A stretch of DNA of 64,000 bases from Pseudolysobacter antarcticus (GCF_004168365.1 NZ_CP035704.1:1550001-1614000); one strand, 5' to 3'; positions 26,514 to 35,579 are shown, counted from the first letter of the stretch. Notes: a model not told the origin generated them from the letters alone. Numbers and translations are program-made.

Positions 26514-26717
26514 TCGTCGCTGAGCACGCATACGACGCAAAGCAGTCGCGATCGTCTGGTGCATTTGTCGCGTCTTTCGGTCGCGCCCTCGCGCGCGCAT
26601 GAAGTCGACAAAGGCAAGGCAAAACACCCATCAGCTGCGACATCAATCGCTGCCAGCGTGAATCCATACGGCGGCACAAATTCAAACCCAACTACCCACC
26701 AAGAAAGGACTACGCGT

Positions 26718-27638
26718 ATGTCGGAATATAAAACCTCAACGGAATATGCGCTCAGCGAAGACGACAGGACCTCGGTCGTGAATGCGACTGCATCGGGTGT
26801 TTCCTGGGCGGCGATTTTCGTCGGCGCAGCGGCGGCTGCAGCGTTGTCGCTGCTGCTTTTGATTCTCGGTTTCGGCCTGAGTTTATCGGCAGTGTCGCCC
26901 TGGTCCAACACCGGCGCAAGCGCCACGACGATGGGCGTGTCCACTATAGTTTGGCTCGCATTCACGCAGATTGCGGCATCTGCCATCGGTGGTTATCTGG
27001 CCGGACGCTTGCGTGTGAAGTGGGTGCGCTTGCACACCGACGAAGTGTATTTTCGCGATACTGCGCACGGTTTCATGGCATGGGCAGTTGCGTCGCTCGG
27101 AACCGCCGCATTGCTGGGATCTGCGGTCACCGGCATCCTGAGCAGCGGATTGCATGCGGGCGCCACGCTCGCTGGCGGAGCAGTCGCAAGTACCGCCACC
27201 GTCGCCACCGCAGCAGCGAATAGTGATGCCGCAGCGGATGGTCGTCTCGGCTACTACATCGATTCGCTGTTCCGTAAAGATGCCGCGCATTCGGGTACGC
27301 CAACCAATCCGGCAACACGTGCTGAAGCGGTGAAGATCTTTGCCAACGATATCCGCGTCGGCACGTTGCCCGATGAAGACAAGCAATATCTCGGCAGCGT
27401 GATTGCGCAGGAAACCGGCGTGGCGCAAAGCGATGGCGAGAAACGTGCGAGCGACAAATTTGCGCAAGTGCAGAAAGCGATCGGCGATGCGGAAAATTCT
27501 GCAAAGCAGGCTGCGGATACTGCGCGCAAGGCCGCCGCGCATTCATCGCTGTGGATGTTTGTGGCGCTTCTGCTCGGTGCGTTTTTTGCGAGCCTTGCGG
27601 CAACGTTTGGCGGTCGTCAACGCGACAGCCGCGCTTGA
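26718..27638 (+). CDS. Conserved membrane protein of unknown function
   Basis: A 306-residue protein with a short soluble N-terminus, two TM helices (SWAAIFVGAAAAAALSLL onwards, and near TIVWLAFTQIAASAIGGYL), a loop with YFRDTAHGF, a third TM with a Gly/Ala-rich stretch, then a soluble segment with a helical, possibly coiled part (EKRASDKFAQVQKAIGDAEN) and a final TM (WMFVALLLGAFFASLAATF) ending GGRQRD. The ATG at 26718 has AAAGGA 8 bases upstream. The frame is open back to 26460 with no stop, but that extension lacks membrane character and a ribosome site. Similar proteins occur beside stress genes; no function is known. Confidence 0.8.
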   Translation: MSEYKTSTEYALSEDDRTSVVNATASGVSWAAIFVGAAAAAALSLLLLILGFGLSLSAVSPWSNTGASATTMGVSTIVWLAFTQIAASAIGGYLAGRLRVKWVRLHTDEVYFRDTAHGFMAWAVASLGTAALLGSAVTGILSSGLHAGATLAGGAVASTATVATAAANSDAAADGRLGYYIDSLFRKDAAHSGTPTNPATRAEAVKIFANDIRVGTLPDEDKQYLGSVIAQETGVAQSDGEKRASDKFAQVQKAIGDAENSAKQAADTARKAAAHSSLWMFVALLLGAFFASLAATFGGRQRDSRA

Positions 27639-27688
27639 TTCATATTCGGTAGTTGATCTATCTGTTACCTGACCATGAGGAGAAATTT

Positions 27689-27763
27689 ATGCGATCCATT
27701 TTGCTTTTGTTCTTGGGCGTGCCGATTCCGATCATCATCCTGATCGCGCTTTTCGTGCGCTGA
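27689..27763 (+). CDS. 24-residue hydrophobic small protein
   Basis: A peptide of 24 residues, essentially one TM helix: MRSILLLFLGVPIPIIILIA, then LFVR. GAGGAG (27677-27682) lies 6 bases before the ATG, and a perfect terminator follows, so translation is likely. Conserved peptides with GVPIPIIILIAL are found in other proteobacteria but usually go unannotated. It is 50 bases after the membrane-protein gene and may share its transcript. Function unknown. Confidence 0.75.
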   Translation: MRSILLLFLGVPIPIIILIALFVR

Positions 27764-27772
27764 TTTGATAAT

Positions 27773-27801
27773 AAAAACGGCCCCTCGATGGGGCCGTTTT
27801 T
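27773..27801. terminator. Strong bidirectional intrinsic terminator
   Basis: AAAAACGGCCCC-TCGAT-GGGGCCGTTTTT: a 12-bp perfect stem with a 5-base loop whose arms provide T5 on both strands. Confidence 0.92.
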
Positions 27802-27892
27802 ACGCCTGATGAATCAACTCCGTTTGTGATGCTGCGGCTGTTCGTCTGCGTGGCACGAATTTCCGCCTGTTCCCGTTTGATTTCCTATCGCC

Positions 27893-28969
27893 ATGGCACA
27901 AAAAACTGAAGCGAATTTGGCAGACAAGCGCACGCTGGCCCAGGCCAGTGAGGTGGGCTTGCGCTATACCAGCGATATCGAGCCGGGTTTGCGCCGTCGT
28001 CGTCATGGCGAGCATTTTCGTTACTTCGACCGCAACGGCGCCGCGATCAAGGATCAGGCGGTGCTCGCAAGGATTGCGCATCTCGCCATTCCACCGGCAT
28101 ATACCGACGTCTGGATTTGCGAATCCGAACGCGGCCATTTGCAGGCAACCGGACGCGACGCGCGCGGGCGCAAGCAATATCGTTATCACGCGCGCTGGCG
28201 CAACGTGCGCGACCGCGACAAATTTGCGCGCGTGGTGGAATTTGCCGAGCGTCTGCCCAAACTTCGGCGACGCCTGCAGCGTGATTTGAAAGCGGTTGGC
28301 CTGGGCCGCGACAAGGTGCTCGCGGTGGTCGTCAGTGTGATGGCGCAAACGCTCATTCGCATCGGCAACGCGGCGTACGAAGCCAGCAATAATTCCTATG
28401 GCTTGACCACTTTGCACAAGCGTCATATCGCGTTCGCTGGTAACGGTCGCGCGATATTCCGCTTTCGCGGCAAGGGCGGTTTGTTCCATGAGATCGCGCT
28501 CGACGATGCGCGTCTCACACGCCTGTTGCGGCGCTGTCGGCAATTGCCCGGTCAGTCTTTATTCCAGTACACCGACGACGCCGGCGCGCGGCAGCATGTC
28601 GATTCCGGCATGGTCAACGATTACCTGCGCGAGGCGATGGGAGAAGAGTTCACCGCGAAGGATTTTCGCACCTGGGGCGGCACGCGCGCGGCGATCGTGG
28701 CGCTGGCAAAAATACCCTTGCCAGATACCGTTTCAGCGCGAACGTCGAGCTTGGCTGATGCGGTAAAAACTGTCGCCGCGCATCTGCGCAATACACCGGC
28801 GGTTTGTCGCAGTTCGTATATTCACCCGCTCGTATTCGAGTCGTGGTCCGATGGCAGCCTGCATCGATTGATCGATGGCGGATTACCGAACGACGAGCGC
28901 AAGCAGGAGCTCGGCGCGTTGCGATTCCTGCGCCAGCGATTGCGCCAGCGTCGTGTGCGGTCCGGCTGA
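27893..28969 (+). CDS. DNA topoisomerase IB (poxvirus/bacterial type)
   Basis: A 358-residue enzyme that relaxes supercoils through a 3'-phosphotyrosyl intermediate. The N-terminal domain has GEHFRYFDRNGAAIKD and IPPAYTDVWICESERGHLQATG. The catalytic core shows Arg in RIGNAAYEASNNSYGLTTL, Lys in FRFRGKGG, Arg in FRTWGGTRAA, and the nucleophile Tyr309 in CRSSYIHP. Its size is normal for bacterial TopIB. The ATG at 27893 follows the strong terminator, so it has its own promoter; TGGCACG occurs at 27851 but without a sigma-54 -12 element. It converges with the kinase gene 35 bases after its end. Confidence 0.95.
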   Translation: MAQKTEANLADKRTLAQASEVGLRYTSDIEPGLRRRRHGEHFRYFDRNGAAIKDQAVLARIAHLAIPPAYTDVWICESERGHLQATGRDARGRKQYRYHARWRNVRDRDKFARVVEFAERLPKLRRRLQRDLKAVGLGRDKVLAVVVSVMAQTLIRIGNAAYEASNNSYGLTTLHKRHIAFAGNGRAIFRFRGKGGLFHEIALDDARLTRLLRRCRQLPGQSLFQYTDDAGARQHVDSGMVNDYLREAMGEEFTAKDFRTWGGTRAAIVALAKIPLPDTVSARTSSLADAVKTVAAHLRNTPAVCRSSYIHPLVFESWSDGSLHRLIDGGLPNDERKQELGALRFLRQRLRQRRVRSG

Positions 28970-29004
28970 ATCGGTTGGTGAATAAAGCTGCGGCGAGGCG
29001 CTAA

Positions 29005-30135
29005 TCAGCTCACCGGGCGCGTCGGCAATTCGAAGATGAAATCCGATCCACCTTCCTCGCGTGGTTCGTATGCGAGGCTGCCATGCATCGCGTCGGCGAG
29101 TTGCTTGGCGATGGATAATCCGAGGCCGGTCGATGACTCGCCCGAGGTCGGTTTGGCGGTCAGGCGAACGTATCGCTGGAACAGCCGTGCGCGGTCGGAT
29201 TCGTTGATACCAGGGCCACGATCGAGCACATGGATGCGCACAATGCCGGGGCTGCCGTGCTCCATCAATACCCGAACGCGACTACCGGGCGGCGCAAATT
29301 TCAGCGCGTTGCTGAGCAAATTTTCGATCACGTGTTCGCAGGCCAGCGGATCGGCAAACGCCTCGATCGATTCGGTCGGATCGAGCTCGACGCGAATGCC
29401 TTTTTCGAGGCCATACAGGTTGTAGCGCTCGACCACTTCAGCCAGGCGCTCATCCAGCGCAAACGGCTGGAAGGCATCCAGTGAAAGCGTATTGGCCGCC
29501 GCATTTCGATTCAGGAAATCGTCGATGAAGGCCAGGGTGTGATCGGTTGAATCGATCAACGATGCGAGCAGATCCTGAGTGCGCGGATTGGCTAGTTCGG
29601 GATCTTCAGCGAGCATCTGTACGCTGAAGCGGATCGAGGCCAGCGGACTTTTCAAATCGTGCGCAACCATTGCGGTCAAGTCATCACAATCGCGCACTTT
29701 ATGCACGAGCTGATCGCGCGAAAATTTCAGTTCCAGATGGGTGCGTACGCGCTGCAGCAGTTCAAGCGAACGGATTGGCTTGATCAGGAAATCCACCGCA
29801 CCGGCCTGGAAGCAGCGCACCAGATCTTCTTCCTCGGTGGTGCCGGTGACGAAGATGACGGGTATCGCCGCGAGCTCCGGATTTTCGCGAAAACGCCGGC
29901 ACAGCGCGATGCCATCCATGCCTGGCATACGCAGGTCGAAAATCGCCAGATCCGGCTTGCGCGCCATGCAGCGTTCGAGTGCTTGCGCGCCGCTGGTCGC
30001 GGGCAATACATCGTAATTGTTTTCGATCAGCAAGGTGCCCATGTATTGCACGTTGCCGGGTTCGTCGTCTACCACCATTACCAATGGCGCGCGGCGCTGT
30101 TTGCCCGAAGGTACGGGCGTTTTTGTGCTGCGCAT
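29005..30135 (-). CDS. Receiver-histidine kinase (REC-HisKA-HATPase)
   Basis: A 376-residue soluble sensor kinase with no TM segment. The receiver domain (about 18-135) has VMVVDDEPGNV, phospho-acceptor Asp in DLAIFDLRMPG and Lys in FLIKPI. It leads into HisKA with His159 in MVAHDLKSPLASIRF, then HATPase with ENLLSNALKFAPPG, DRGPGI and STGLGLSIAKQLADAMHG. An N-terminal receiver means it is itself switched by phosphotransfer, probably from the hybrid kinase that abuts it: TAA of that gene and this ATG touch with no spacing. The output is unknown; it may feed the NtrC-type regulator at 33900. Confidence 0.93.
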   Translation of the reverse strand: MRSTKTPVPSGKQRRAPLVMVVDDEPGNVQYMGTLLIENNYDVLPATSGAQALERCMARKPDLAIFDLRMPGMDGIALCRRFRENPELAAIPVIFVTGTTEEEDLVRCFQAGAVDFLIKPIRSLELLQRVRTHLELKFSRDQLVHKVRDCDDLTAMVAHDLKSPLASIRFSVQMLAEDPELANPRTQDLLASLIDSTDHTLAFIDDFLNRNAAANTLSLDAFQPFALDERLAEVVERYNLYGLEKGIRVELDPTESIEAFADPLACEHVIENLLSNALKFAPPGSRVRVLMEHGSPGIVRIHVLDRGPGINESDRARLFQRYVRLTAKPTSGESSTGLGLSIAKQLADAMHGSLAYEPREEGGSDFIFELPTRPVS

Positions 30136-32292
30136 TTATGCACCTGATCCGAGTGAGTGGAATTGTTCGATAAGCGCTGGAAAACGACCCAGCTCACGTT
30201 CCATTGCGATGATGTCAAAGCGAGATACCGCGGTGTTCAAGCGTTCGCCGTAAGCGGTCAACTCCGCCACATCCACCTGCAGCGCAAGTTTCTTGATGCC
30301 TTCGAGGAAAACCAGCACATCGCGGTGCGACAGACTGTCGCTGGCCTGCTTCCACGCGTGCAGATGCAGCACCTGCAGACCGGCATTTAGATCGTCCAGT
30401 GCGGCCGCGGGGATGTCGTCATAACGCGGCGTATCCGCGCTGCTATTTTGGTCGAGCGGCTTGCTCGGAGATCTGCGCTCCAAAACCCGGGCGATTTCTG
30501 CCGCCAGCGCTTCGACCGAAATAGGCTTGCGCACATAACCGTCAAACTGGCGACGCAATTCCATTTCTTCCTCGCGCATGCTCGATGCGGTGACGGCGAT
30601 CACCGGCGTATTGTTGAATTGCGGAAGATCGCGCAATTTTTTCAACGCGCCGCGACCATCCAGCCGCGGCATGCGCACGTCCATCAAAATCAAGGTAGGG
30701 CACTCAGCCAGCGCAAGCGTGATGGCGTGCTCGCCGTCGACCGCAAGCATGATTTTCTGCGTATACGCTTCGAGGATGTCGACGAGCAACTCACGGTTCA
30801 ATTGAACGTCATCGACGATCAGGATTTTTTCGATGTTGAGCGAGCTCAGATGATCAAGCGGCAGATGTCGTTGCGGCGAAGGTTCCAGTGCCGCAATTAC
30901 CTTGACGTTCGGCAGCGCCACACTGAACGTCGAACCTGCACCGAGTTTGCTTTGTACCTGCAACGTGCCTTGCATGACCTCGACCAGACGCTGGGTGATC
31001 GCGAGTCCGAGTCCGGTGCTCTCATGCATGTCGCTGTCGGGGCGGCTACCCTGATTGAACGGATCGAAGATCGATGCAACGTCGTCTTCGGCAATGCCAC
31101 GCCCGCTATCGACGACATTGAAAATCAATCGCACCAGCGAAGTATCATCGCCCATCGTTTCACTGCGTGCTTCGAGTGTGACCTGGCCACGCTCGGTATA
31201 TTTCACCGCGTTGCTGAGCAGGTTGACCAGAATCTGGCGCACGCGATTGCCGTCGATCGCGACAAAATCGGGCAAGGTACTTTCGATCTGGCTGTGCAGT
31301 TCAATGCCTTTGTCGCTCGCCATTTGCGAGAACATCGCGATCAGCGAATCGACCAGATCAGCCAGATTGATCGTATCGTGGGCGAGTTCGAGCTTGCCGG
31401 ATTCGATCTTCGAGAGATCGAGCACATCGTTCACGAGCGCCAGCAGACCCTTGCTGCTGAGCACGATCGCATCGACGTAACTGCGTTCCTTGTCGCCGGT
31501 CACCCGCTGGGCAAGCAGGCGACTGAAACCGATAATTGCATTCATTGGCGTGCGAATTTCGTGGCTGATATTGGCGAGAAATTGGGTCTTGTTTCGATCG
31601 GCTTCCTCGACACGTTCTTTTTCAATGCGCATCAATTCGCTTTGCTGCTGCGATTGCAACCCGCGCCGCACGAACCACACACCGATCATTCCCGCCAGCA
31701 TCGAAATAATACTGGCGCTGATGATCGCAATATTGGTGTAGCGCAATTGTCGCAGCAATTGTTGCTGCGCGAGTTCTGCGCGTGTGGCGTTGACCTGTTG
31801 CAACACCGCCAGCGATTGGCGAAAGTCATCCATCAACACCTTGCCTTGATCGCCTTTGACGATGGCGTACGCCGCCTCGGGTGATTGAGAGCGATAGGTG
31901 TCGATCGTCGCCGCCATTTCCTTGCGTTTTAGCCCCACTGCATGCTCGATTTCGCCGAGCAGGCGCATATCTTCGGGCATATCGTGCAAAGCGGATTCGA
32001 TATCATCGAGACTGGTCTGCAGCCCTTTTTCGGCGCGCTGATAAGGTTCCAGATACGTTTCATTACCGGTTATCAGGAAACCGCGCTGCGCTGTCTCAGC
32101 ATCGAGTACTAGTTTTTCCAGACCATCCAGCGCCTGGTTGATGTCGGTGGCTTTCACCCGCGCACTGAACAATCGATTGGATGATGTTGTGCTGGCAATC
32201 GAGATGATCGAGGAAACCAGCAGCACAAAAATGGCCAAGCTGAGCGACGCCAGCGCGACACGTCCAATGGGTTTTACGGATGCCTTTGGCAT
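30136..32292 (-). CDS. Hybrid sensor histidine kinase (CHASE3-HisKA-HATPase-REC)
   Basis: A 718-residue inner-membrane kinase. TM1 lies near residues 12-33 and TM2 near 190-212, enclosing a helical periplasmic CHASE3 domain (DAETAQRGFLITGNETYL). HisKA carries His244 in NISHEIRTPMNAIIGFSRLL. The HATPase has ILVNLLSNAVKYTERG, DSGRGIAEDD and STGLGLAITQRLVEVM. The receiver shows ILIVDDVQLNRELL, Asp in LILMDVRMPRLDG, and Lys in GYVRKPISVEAL. About 100 helical residues follow without a canonical Hpt histidine motif. It is co-translated with the REC-kinase directly downstream. The ligand is unknown. Confidence 0.94.
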   Translation of the reverse strand: MPKASVKPIGRVALASLSLAIFVLLVSSIISIASTTSSNRLFSARVKATDINQALDGLEKLVLDAETAQRGFLITGNETYLEPYQRAEKGLQTSLDDIESALHDMPEDMRLLGEIEHAVGLKRKEMAATIDTYRSQSPEAAYAIVKGDQGKVLMDDFRQSLAVLQQVNATRAELAQQQLLRQLRYTNIAIISASIISMLAGMIGVWFVRRGLQSQQQSELMRIEKERVEEADRNKTQFLANISHEIRTPMNAIIGFSRLLAQRVTGDKERSYVDAIVLSSKGLLALVNDVLDLSKIESGKLELAHDTINLADLVDSLIAMFSQMASDKGIELHSQIESTLPDFVAIDGNRVRQILVNLLSNAVKYTERGQVTLEARSETMGDDTSLVRLIFNVVDSGRGIAEDDVASIFDPFNQGSRPDSDMHESTGLGLAITQRLVEVMQGTLQVQSKLGAGSTFSVALPNVKVIAALEPSPQRHLPLDHLSSLNIEKILIVDDVQLNRELLVDILEAYTQKIMLAVDGEHAITLALAECPTLILMDVRMPRLDGRGALKKLRDLPQFNNTPVIAVTASSMREEEMELRRQFDGYVRKPISVEALAAEIARVLERRSPSKPLDQNSSADTPRYDDIPAAALDDLNAGLQVLHLHAWKQASDSLSHRDVLVFLEGIKKLALQVDVAELTAYGERLNTAVSRFDIIAMERELGRFPALIEQFHSLGSGA

Positions 32293-32426
32293 TGCCTTAT
32301 CGCTGGTGAGCCAATGGGGGACACGCAGCTTAACCCAAATTCAAATAGCCAACTATATCGAGCCTCGCACTCGACATAAACAGATGTAAATGCCGGATAT
32401 TTTCGAGTTTTGCCCATGAAAACAAA

Positions 32427-32460
32427 CGAACGGGAGCGAAATTCAAGTCGCTCCCGTTTG
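32427..32460 (-). terminator. Intrinsic terminator of the lipoprotein gene
   Basis: AACGGGAGCGA / TCGCTCCCGTT form an 11-bp core stem with an 8-base loop, extended by outer pairs. On the minus strand it is followed by a T-rich tail (TTTGTTTTC), as expected for the gene ending at 32491. Confidence 0.85.
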
Positions 32461-32490
32461 TATCGTCTCAACGCGATAGCGGCGAATTAA

Positions 32491-33006
32491 TTAACCGCCG
32501 CGATTCTTCGTAGCTGCCGCAGCACGCTTGGCCTGATCGAGATCGGCTTTGGCGTTTGACAAGGCGAGTTCGTAGGCAGTTTTCGCCTGCGTATTGCATG
32601 CATCTTTCGCGTCACCGGCGAGCCCGCCACAGCGTTGCTGTTCTATCTTATAGTCGCCTTCGGCCTTGGTCTTGACCACGTCGTATTGGGCATCGGCGGC
32701 ATCACGCACATAACTTGCGCTGGCATTTGCGACATCCTTGCCGGCGCTGTTGGCAGCATCGGTTACATCGGCGCGTTTTTCGGCGATCTTGTCGCGTGCC
32801 TGTTCCTGCGTTTTCTGCAAATCGCGCGCGGCATCAGCCACTACCTTGGCTTGCTTGTCCTGCGCCTGACGCAAATTTTCCGCAGCCTTGGCGTTTGCGG
32901 CGGCGACATCCTGCTGGGTCTTTTCAGCCGACTGCGGACCGCAAGCGGAAAGGGCAAGGCACGCAGTCATCGCTGCGGCGAGCAAAGAGATATTGGTCAT
33001 TTTCAT
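32491..33006 (-). CDS. Alanine-rich coiled-coil lipoprotein
   Basis: A 171-residue predicted lipoprotein. The signal peptide ends in a lipobox, LALSAC, with Cys as the lipidated residue followed by Gly-Pro-Gln. The mature chain is dominated by Ala, Lys, Gln and Asp heptads (KAAENLRQAQDKQAKVVADA, RDKIAEKRADVTDAANSAG), typical of a long helix or coiled coil, with a Cys pair further on (CGGLAGDAKDAC) and a basic C-terminus KNRGG. ATG 33006 is chosen over 33021 because GGAG lies 8 bases upstream. Probably an envelope structural or stress lipoprotein; no enzymatic function is visible. Confidence 0.82.
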   Translation of the reverse strand: MKMTNISLLAAAMTACLALSACGPQSAEKTQQDVAAANAKAAENLRQAQDKQAKVVADAARDLQKTQEQARDKIAEKRADVTDAANSAGKDVANASASYVRDAADAQYDVVKTKAEGDYKIEQQRCGGLAGDAKDACNTQAKTAYELALSNAKADLDQAKRAAAATKNRGG

Positions 33007-33107
33007 TGGCGAGTTCTCCATGGTTATATTTAAGAATATTTTCTGATCGCTACTGCGCGAGTGTTAATCCGAAGCACACGCACAGGCGGAAGTGCGAGCC
33101 GATCGGT

Positions 33108-33548
33108 CTAGTCGACCATCGACATTTTCAGATTGCGCATCTGGTCGTGACACAGCCGTACTTTGGGCAGGTATTGCGCAATCACCTGCTTCACGCCGGA
33201 ATCGTTGACGTCTTCGGATGCTTCCTGGAAAGCATGCAACAGGCGATCCTCGGATTGCTCAAGCTGAGCAACGTAGGTCACATCCTTCTCGTGCGACAGC
33301 TTGGCGCGCACATCGGTATAGAGCTCGCGAAAACTGCCGGCGAAAGTACGATCATTCGACGGCTGTTCGCCGCGAGCGCGTACATGTTGCGACAACGCGC
33401 TGATCAGCTGCACCTTGGCATCGGCAATCGCACGAAATACGGTTTTCAAGTGCGGGCTCTTCACTTGACCGATCGCATCGGAATAAAAATGTTCGCCGTC
33501 GCGCGTGATCTCGATGAGCTCATTCAATGTGGTGGCTGGCTTGGTCAT
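33108..33548 (-). CDS. DUF2383/PA2169-family four-helix-bundle protein
   Basis: A 146-residue helical protein. It shows TLNELIEITRDGEHFYSDAI, the later LKTVFRAIADAKVQLIS and EKDVTYVAQLEQSEDRLLHAF, matching the PA2169 family (DUF2383), which has a ferritin-like bundle but unknown function. GGAG precedes the ATG at 33548. Its neighbours are the stress lipoprotein on the same strand and the sigma-54 activator on the other. Acidic and His residues at bundle positions (EHFYSD, HDQM) might bind metal, which is inference. Confidence 0.85.
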   Translation of the reverse strand: MTKPATTLNELIEITRDGEHFYSDAIGQVKSPHLKTVFRAIADAKVQLISALSQHVRARGEQPSNDRTFAGSFRELYTDVRAKLSHEKDVTYVAQLEQSEDRLLHAFQEASEDVNDSGVKQVIAQYLPKVRLCHDQMRNLKMSMVD

Positions 33549-33899
33549 GATGGTCTCCGGTTTGTTCTGGTGCGGACGATCTTCGATACAGCGTTACTGT
33601 CGAAAGAATCATTGCAGCCACGACACGCATTACGCGATGTCCTGACGCTTGTGGTGTATCAATCAAGTTCCGTACCAAAGTCGCTGATCGAGAAAATCAC
33701 TTTAAAACAAGCGCTTGATCGACATCAGGTGAGGACGGCCGGTTGCAAGATGCATGAGCTGGCCGAATACAGCGGGCGCGCTGCATGGTCGATGCACCAC
33801 GCAAAATTTCAATCTGCGCGTGTTCAGGGTTTCTTCAACAAAAAATCACGCCGTGCGCGTAAAGTTCGACATCTTTGAAAATCAGCGAGGCCTCATTCC
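33549..33899. other. Divergent interval before the sigma-54 activator gene
   Basis: No gene is supported. I found no TGGCAC-type box and no clear sigma-70 promoter or long palindrome; an AT-richer stretch around 33680-33710 (ATCACTTTAAAACAAG) is the most promoter-like part. Confidence 0.5.
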
Positions 33900-35258
33900 A
33901 TGACAAACGACACCACGCCGCGAGGCCGAATCCTGTTGGTGGACGACGACAAATCCATCTTGCGCACGTTTCGTTATTGTCTCGAAGACGCGGGCTACGC
34001 CGTGACGACCGCGCAGAACAGCGAGCAGGCGCGCGCGCAGACATACGCGGCGGTGTTCGATGCGTGTTTTCTGGATTTGAATCTCGGTGAGGAGTCCGGA
34101 CTCGACCTGCTGCCGCAGTTGCGCGAGATCGCGCCGTGGATGCGCGTGGTGATGGCCACCGCGCAGTCTGATATCAGCACCGCGGTGAAGGCGATCCATG
34201 CCGGCGCGACCGATTATCTGGTCAAGCCGTGTTCGCCGGAGCAGCTGCGCTTGTGCGCCGACAAACAAGTGCAGACGCGACATCTCGAAATGCGCGTGCA
34301 GCAGCTCGAAGCCGATGCCGGCAGCACGTACAAGGGCGAGATGATCAGCGCCAATCCGGCAATGAGCGCGGTGGTGCAGATGGCCAAACAGGTGGCCGAT
34401 ACCGACGCAAGCATTTTGCTGCTCGGTGAATCGGGCACCGGCAAGGGCATGCTGGCGCGCGCGATCCATCATTGGAGCCATCGCGCCAAGGGCGGCTTCG
34501 TCACCATCAACTGCCCATCGCTGTCTTCCGAACTGATGGAAAGCGAAATGTTCGGTCACCAGAAAGGCGCGTTCACCGGCGCCTCCGAGCGCACCAGTGG
34601 ACGCGTGAGTCAGGCTGACGGAGGCACCTTGTTCCTCGACGAAATCGGTGACTTTCCGCTGCCGTTGCAGCCGAAACTTTTGCGCTTCATCCAGGACAAG
34701 GAGTACGAACGTGTTGGTGATCCGGTGACGCGCGTTGCCGACGTGCGCATCATCGCCGCGACCAATCGCAATCTTGAAGAGATGGTCAAGGAAAAAACCT
34801 TTCGCGAAGATTTGTTTTACCGCCTGAACGTGATCACGATGGTGATCCCGCCGTTGCGTGAGCGCAGCGAAGATGTGCCCGCGCTAGCCGAAGCCGCGCT
34901 CGCGCGTTACGTCAAAGCCTATCGCCGACCAGCACGCGGATTCAGTGCCGATGCGATGCAGCAGCTGAAAAAATATCCGTGGCCGGGCAACGTACGCGAA
35001 CTGCAAAACGTGATTGAGCGCGCCGCGATTATCTGCACCGATGCAGAAGTGCAAACCGCACATCTCGGTATCGTTGAAGTCGCGCGCGATCGCGGTGGCA
35101 TTCGTCCGCGTGCGGGTGATGCGATCAGCATCGCCGATCTTGAACGCGCGCACATCACGGCGTTGGTCACGAGTGTTGAATCGCTCGACGACGCGGCTAA
35201 ATTGCTCGGCATCGACTCGTCGACTTTGTACCGCAAACGCAAGCAATACGGCATCTGA
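33900..35258 (+). CDS. Sigma-54-dependent response regulator (NtrC family)
   Basis: A 452-residue enhancer-binding activator. The receiver (about 8-125) has ILLVDDDKS, phospho-acceptor Asp in CFLDLNLGEESG and Lys in YLVKPCSPEQL. The AAA+ domain carries Walker A GESGTGKGM, the sigma-54 contact loop GAFTGA, Walker B GGTLFLDEIGDF, and an arginine-finger region in REDLFYRLNVI. The C-terminal Fis-type helix-turn-helix is DDAAKLLGIDSSTLYRKRKQ. All parts needed to open sigma-54 promoters are present. No kinase is directly adjacent; the kinases at 29-32 kb are candidates. It could control the sigma-54-like boxes in this window. Confidence 0.95.
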   Translation: MTNDTTPRGRILLVDDDKSILRTFRYCLEDAGYAVTTAQNSEQARAQTYAAVFDACFLDLNLGEESGLDLLPQLREIAPWMRVVMATAQSDISTAVKAIHAGATDYLVKPCSPEQLRLCADKQVQTRHLEMRVQQLEADAGSTYKGEMISANPAMSAVVQMAKQVADTDASILLLGESGTGKGMLARAIHHWSHRAKGGFVTINCPSLSSELMESEMFGHQKGAFTGASERTSGRVSQADGGTLFLDEIGDFPLPLQPKLLRFIQDKEYERVGDPVTRVADVRIIAATNRNLEEMVKEKTFREDLFYRLNVITMVIPPLRERSEDVPALAEAALARYVKAYRRPARGFSADAMQQLKKYPWPGNVRELQNVIERAAIICTDAEVQTAHLGIVEVARDRGGIRPRAGDAISIADLERAHITALVTSVESLDDAAKLLGIDSSTLYRKRKQYGI

Positions 35259-35579
35259 AGCATGCCTGGCGCCTATCGATCAATGCACTCCCCGTGCAGG
35301 CGATCGTGACCGGAGAAAATCGTTTTCTCCGATCAAATCCTCGGCACAAACCTTGTGCCGCAGCCATTGCTGCGCTGCGTTAACAGGCTCACGCGAAGCC
35401 GGCGCATAATCGGTTCGCACAAAGTTTGAAACACTTGTTTGCATCCGCCATATGCGGACCGTTGCACGCTCTTCGACGTCGCGTCAGATCGTTTTTCTGA
35501 CGTCACGCAAGCACCGGCCCACGAAACCAAGCAGATGTCGGCGGTGTTCTGGGTTATCCAAAAATCGGGGAGACACGGT
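35259..35579. other. Interval with two consecutive perfect hairpins
   Basis: After the activator gene lie CGGAGAAAA-TCG-TTTTCTCCG (35311-35331) and CGGCACAA-ACC-TTGTGCCG (35342-35360), 10 bases apart, without a good T-run. They may act as transcription stops. The remaining bases up to the acylase start hold an open frame without a signal peptide that I regard as leader. Confidence 0.55.

Noticed and set aside
27851..27866. Sigma-54 promoter before topoisomerase IB (TGGCACG at 27851)
   Set aside because: No TTGC or GC dinucleotide at the required spacing.
35439..35579. In-frame extension of the penicillin acylase start to 35439
   Set aside because: It lacks a ribosome site and would bury the clear signal peptide that begins at 35580.
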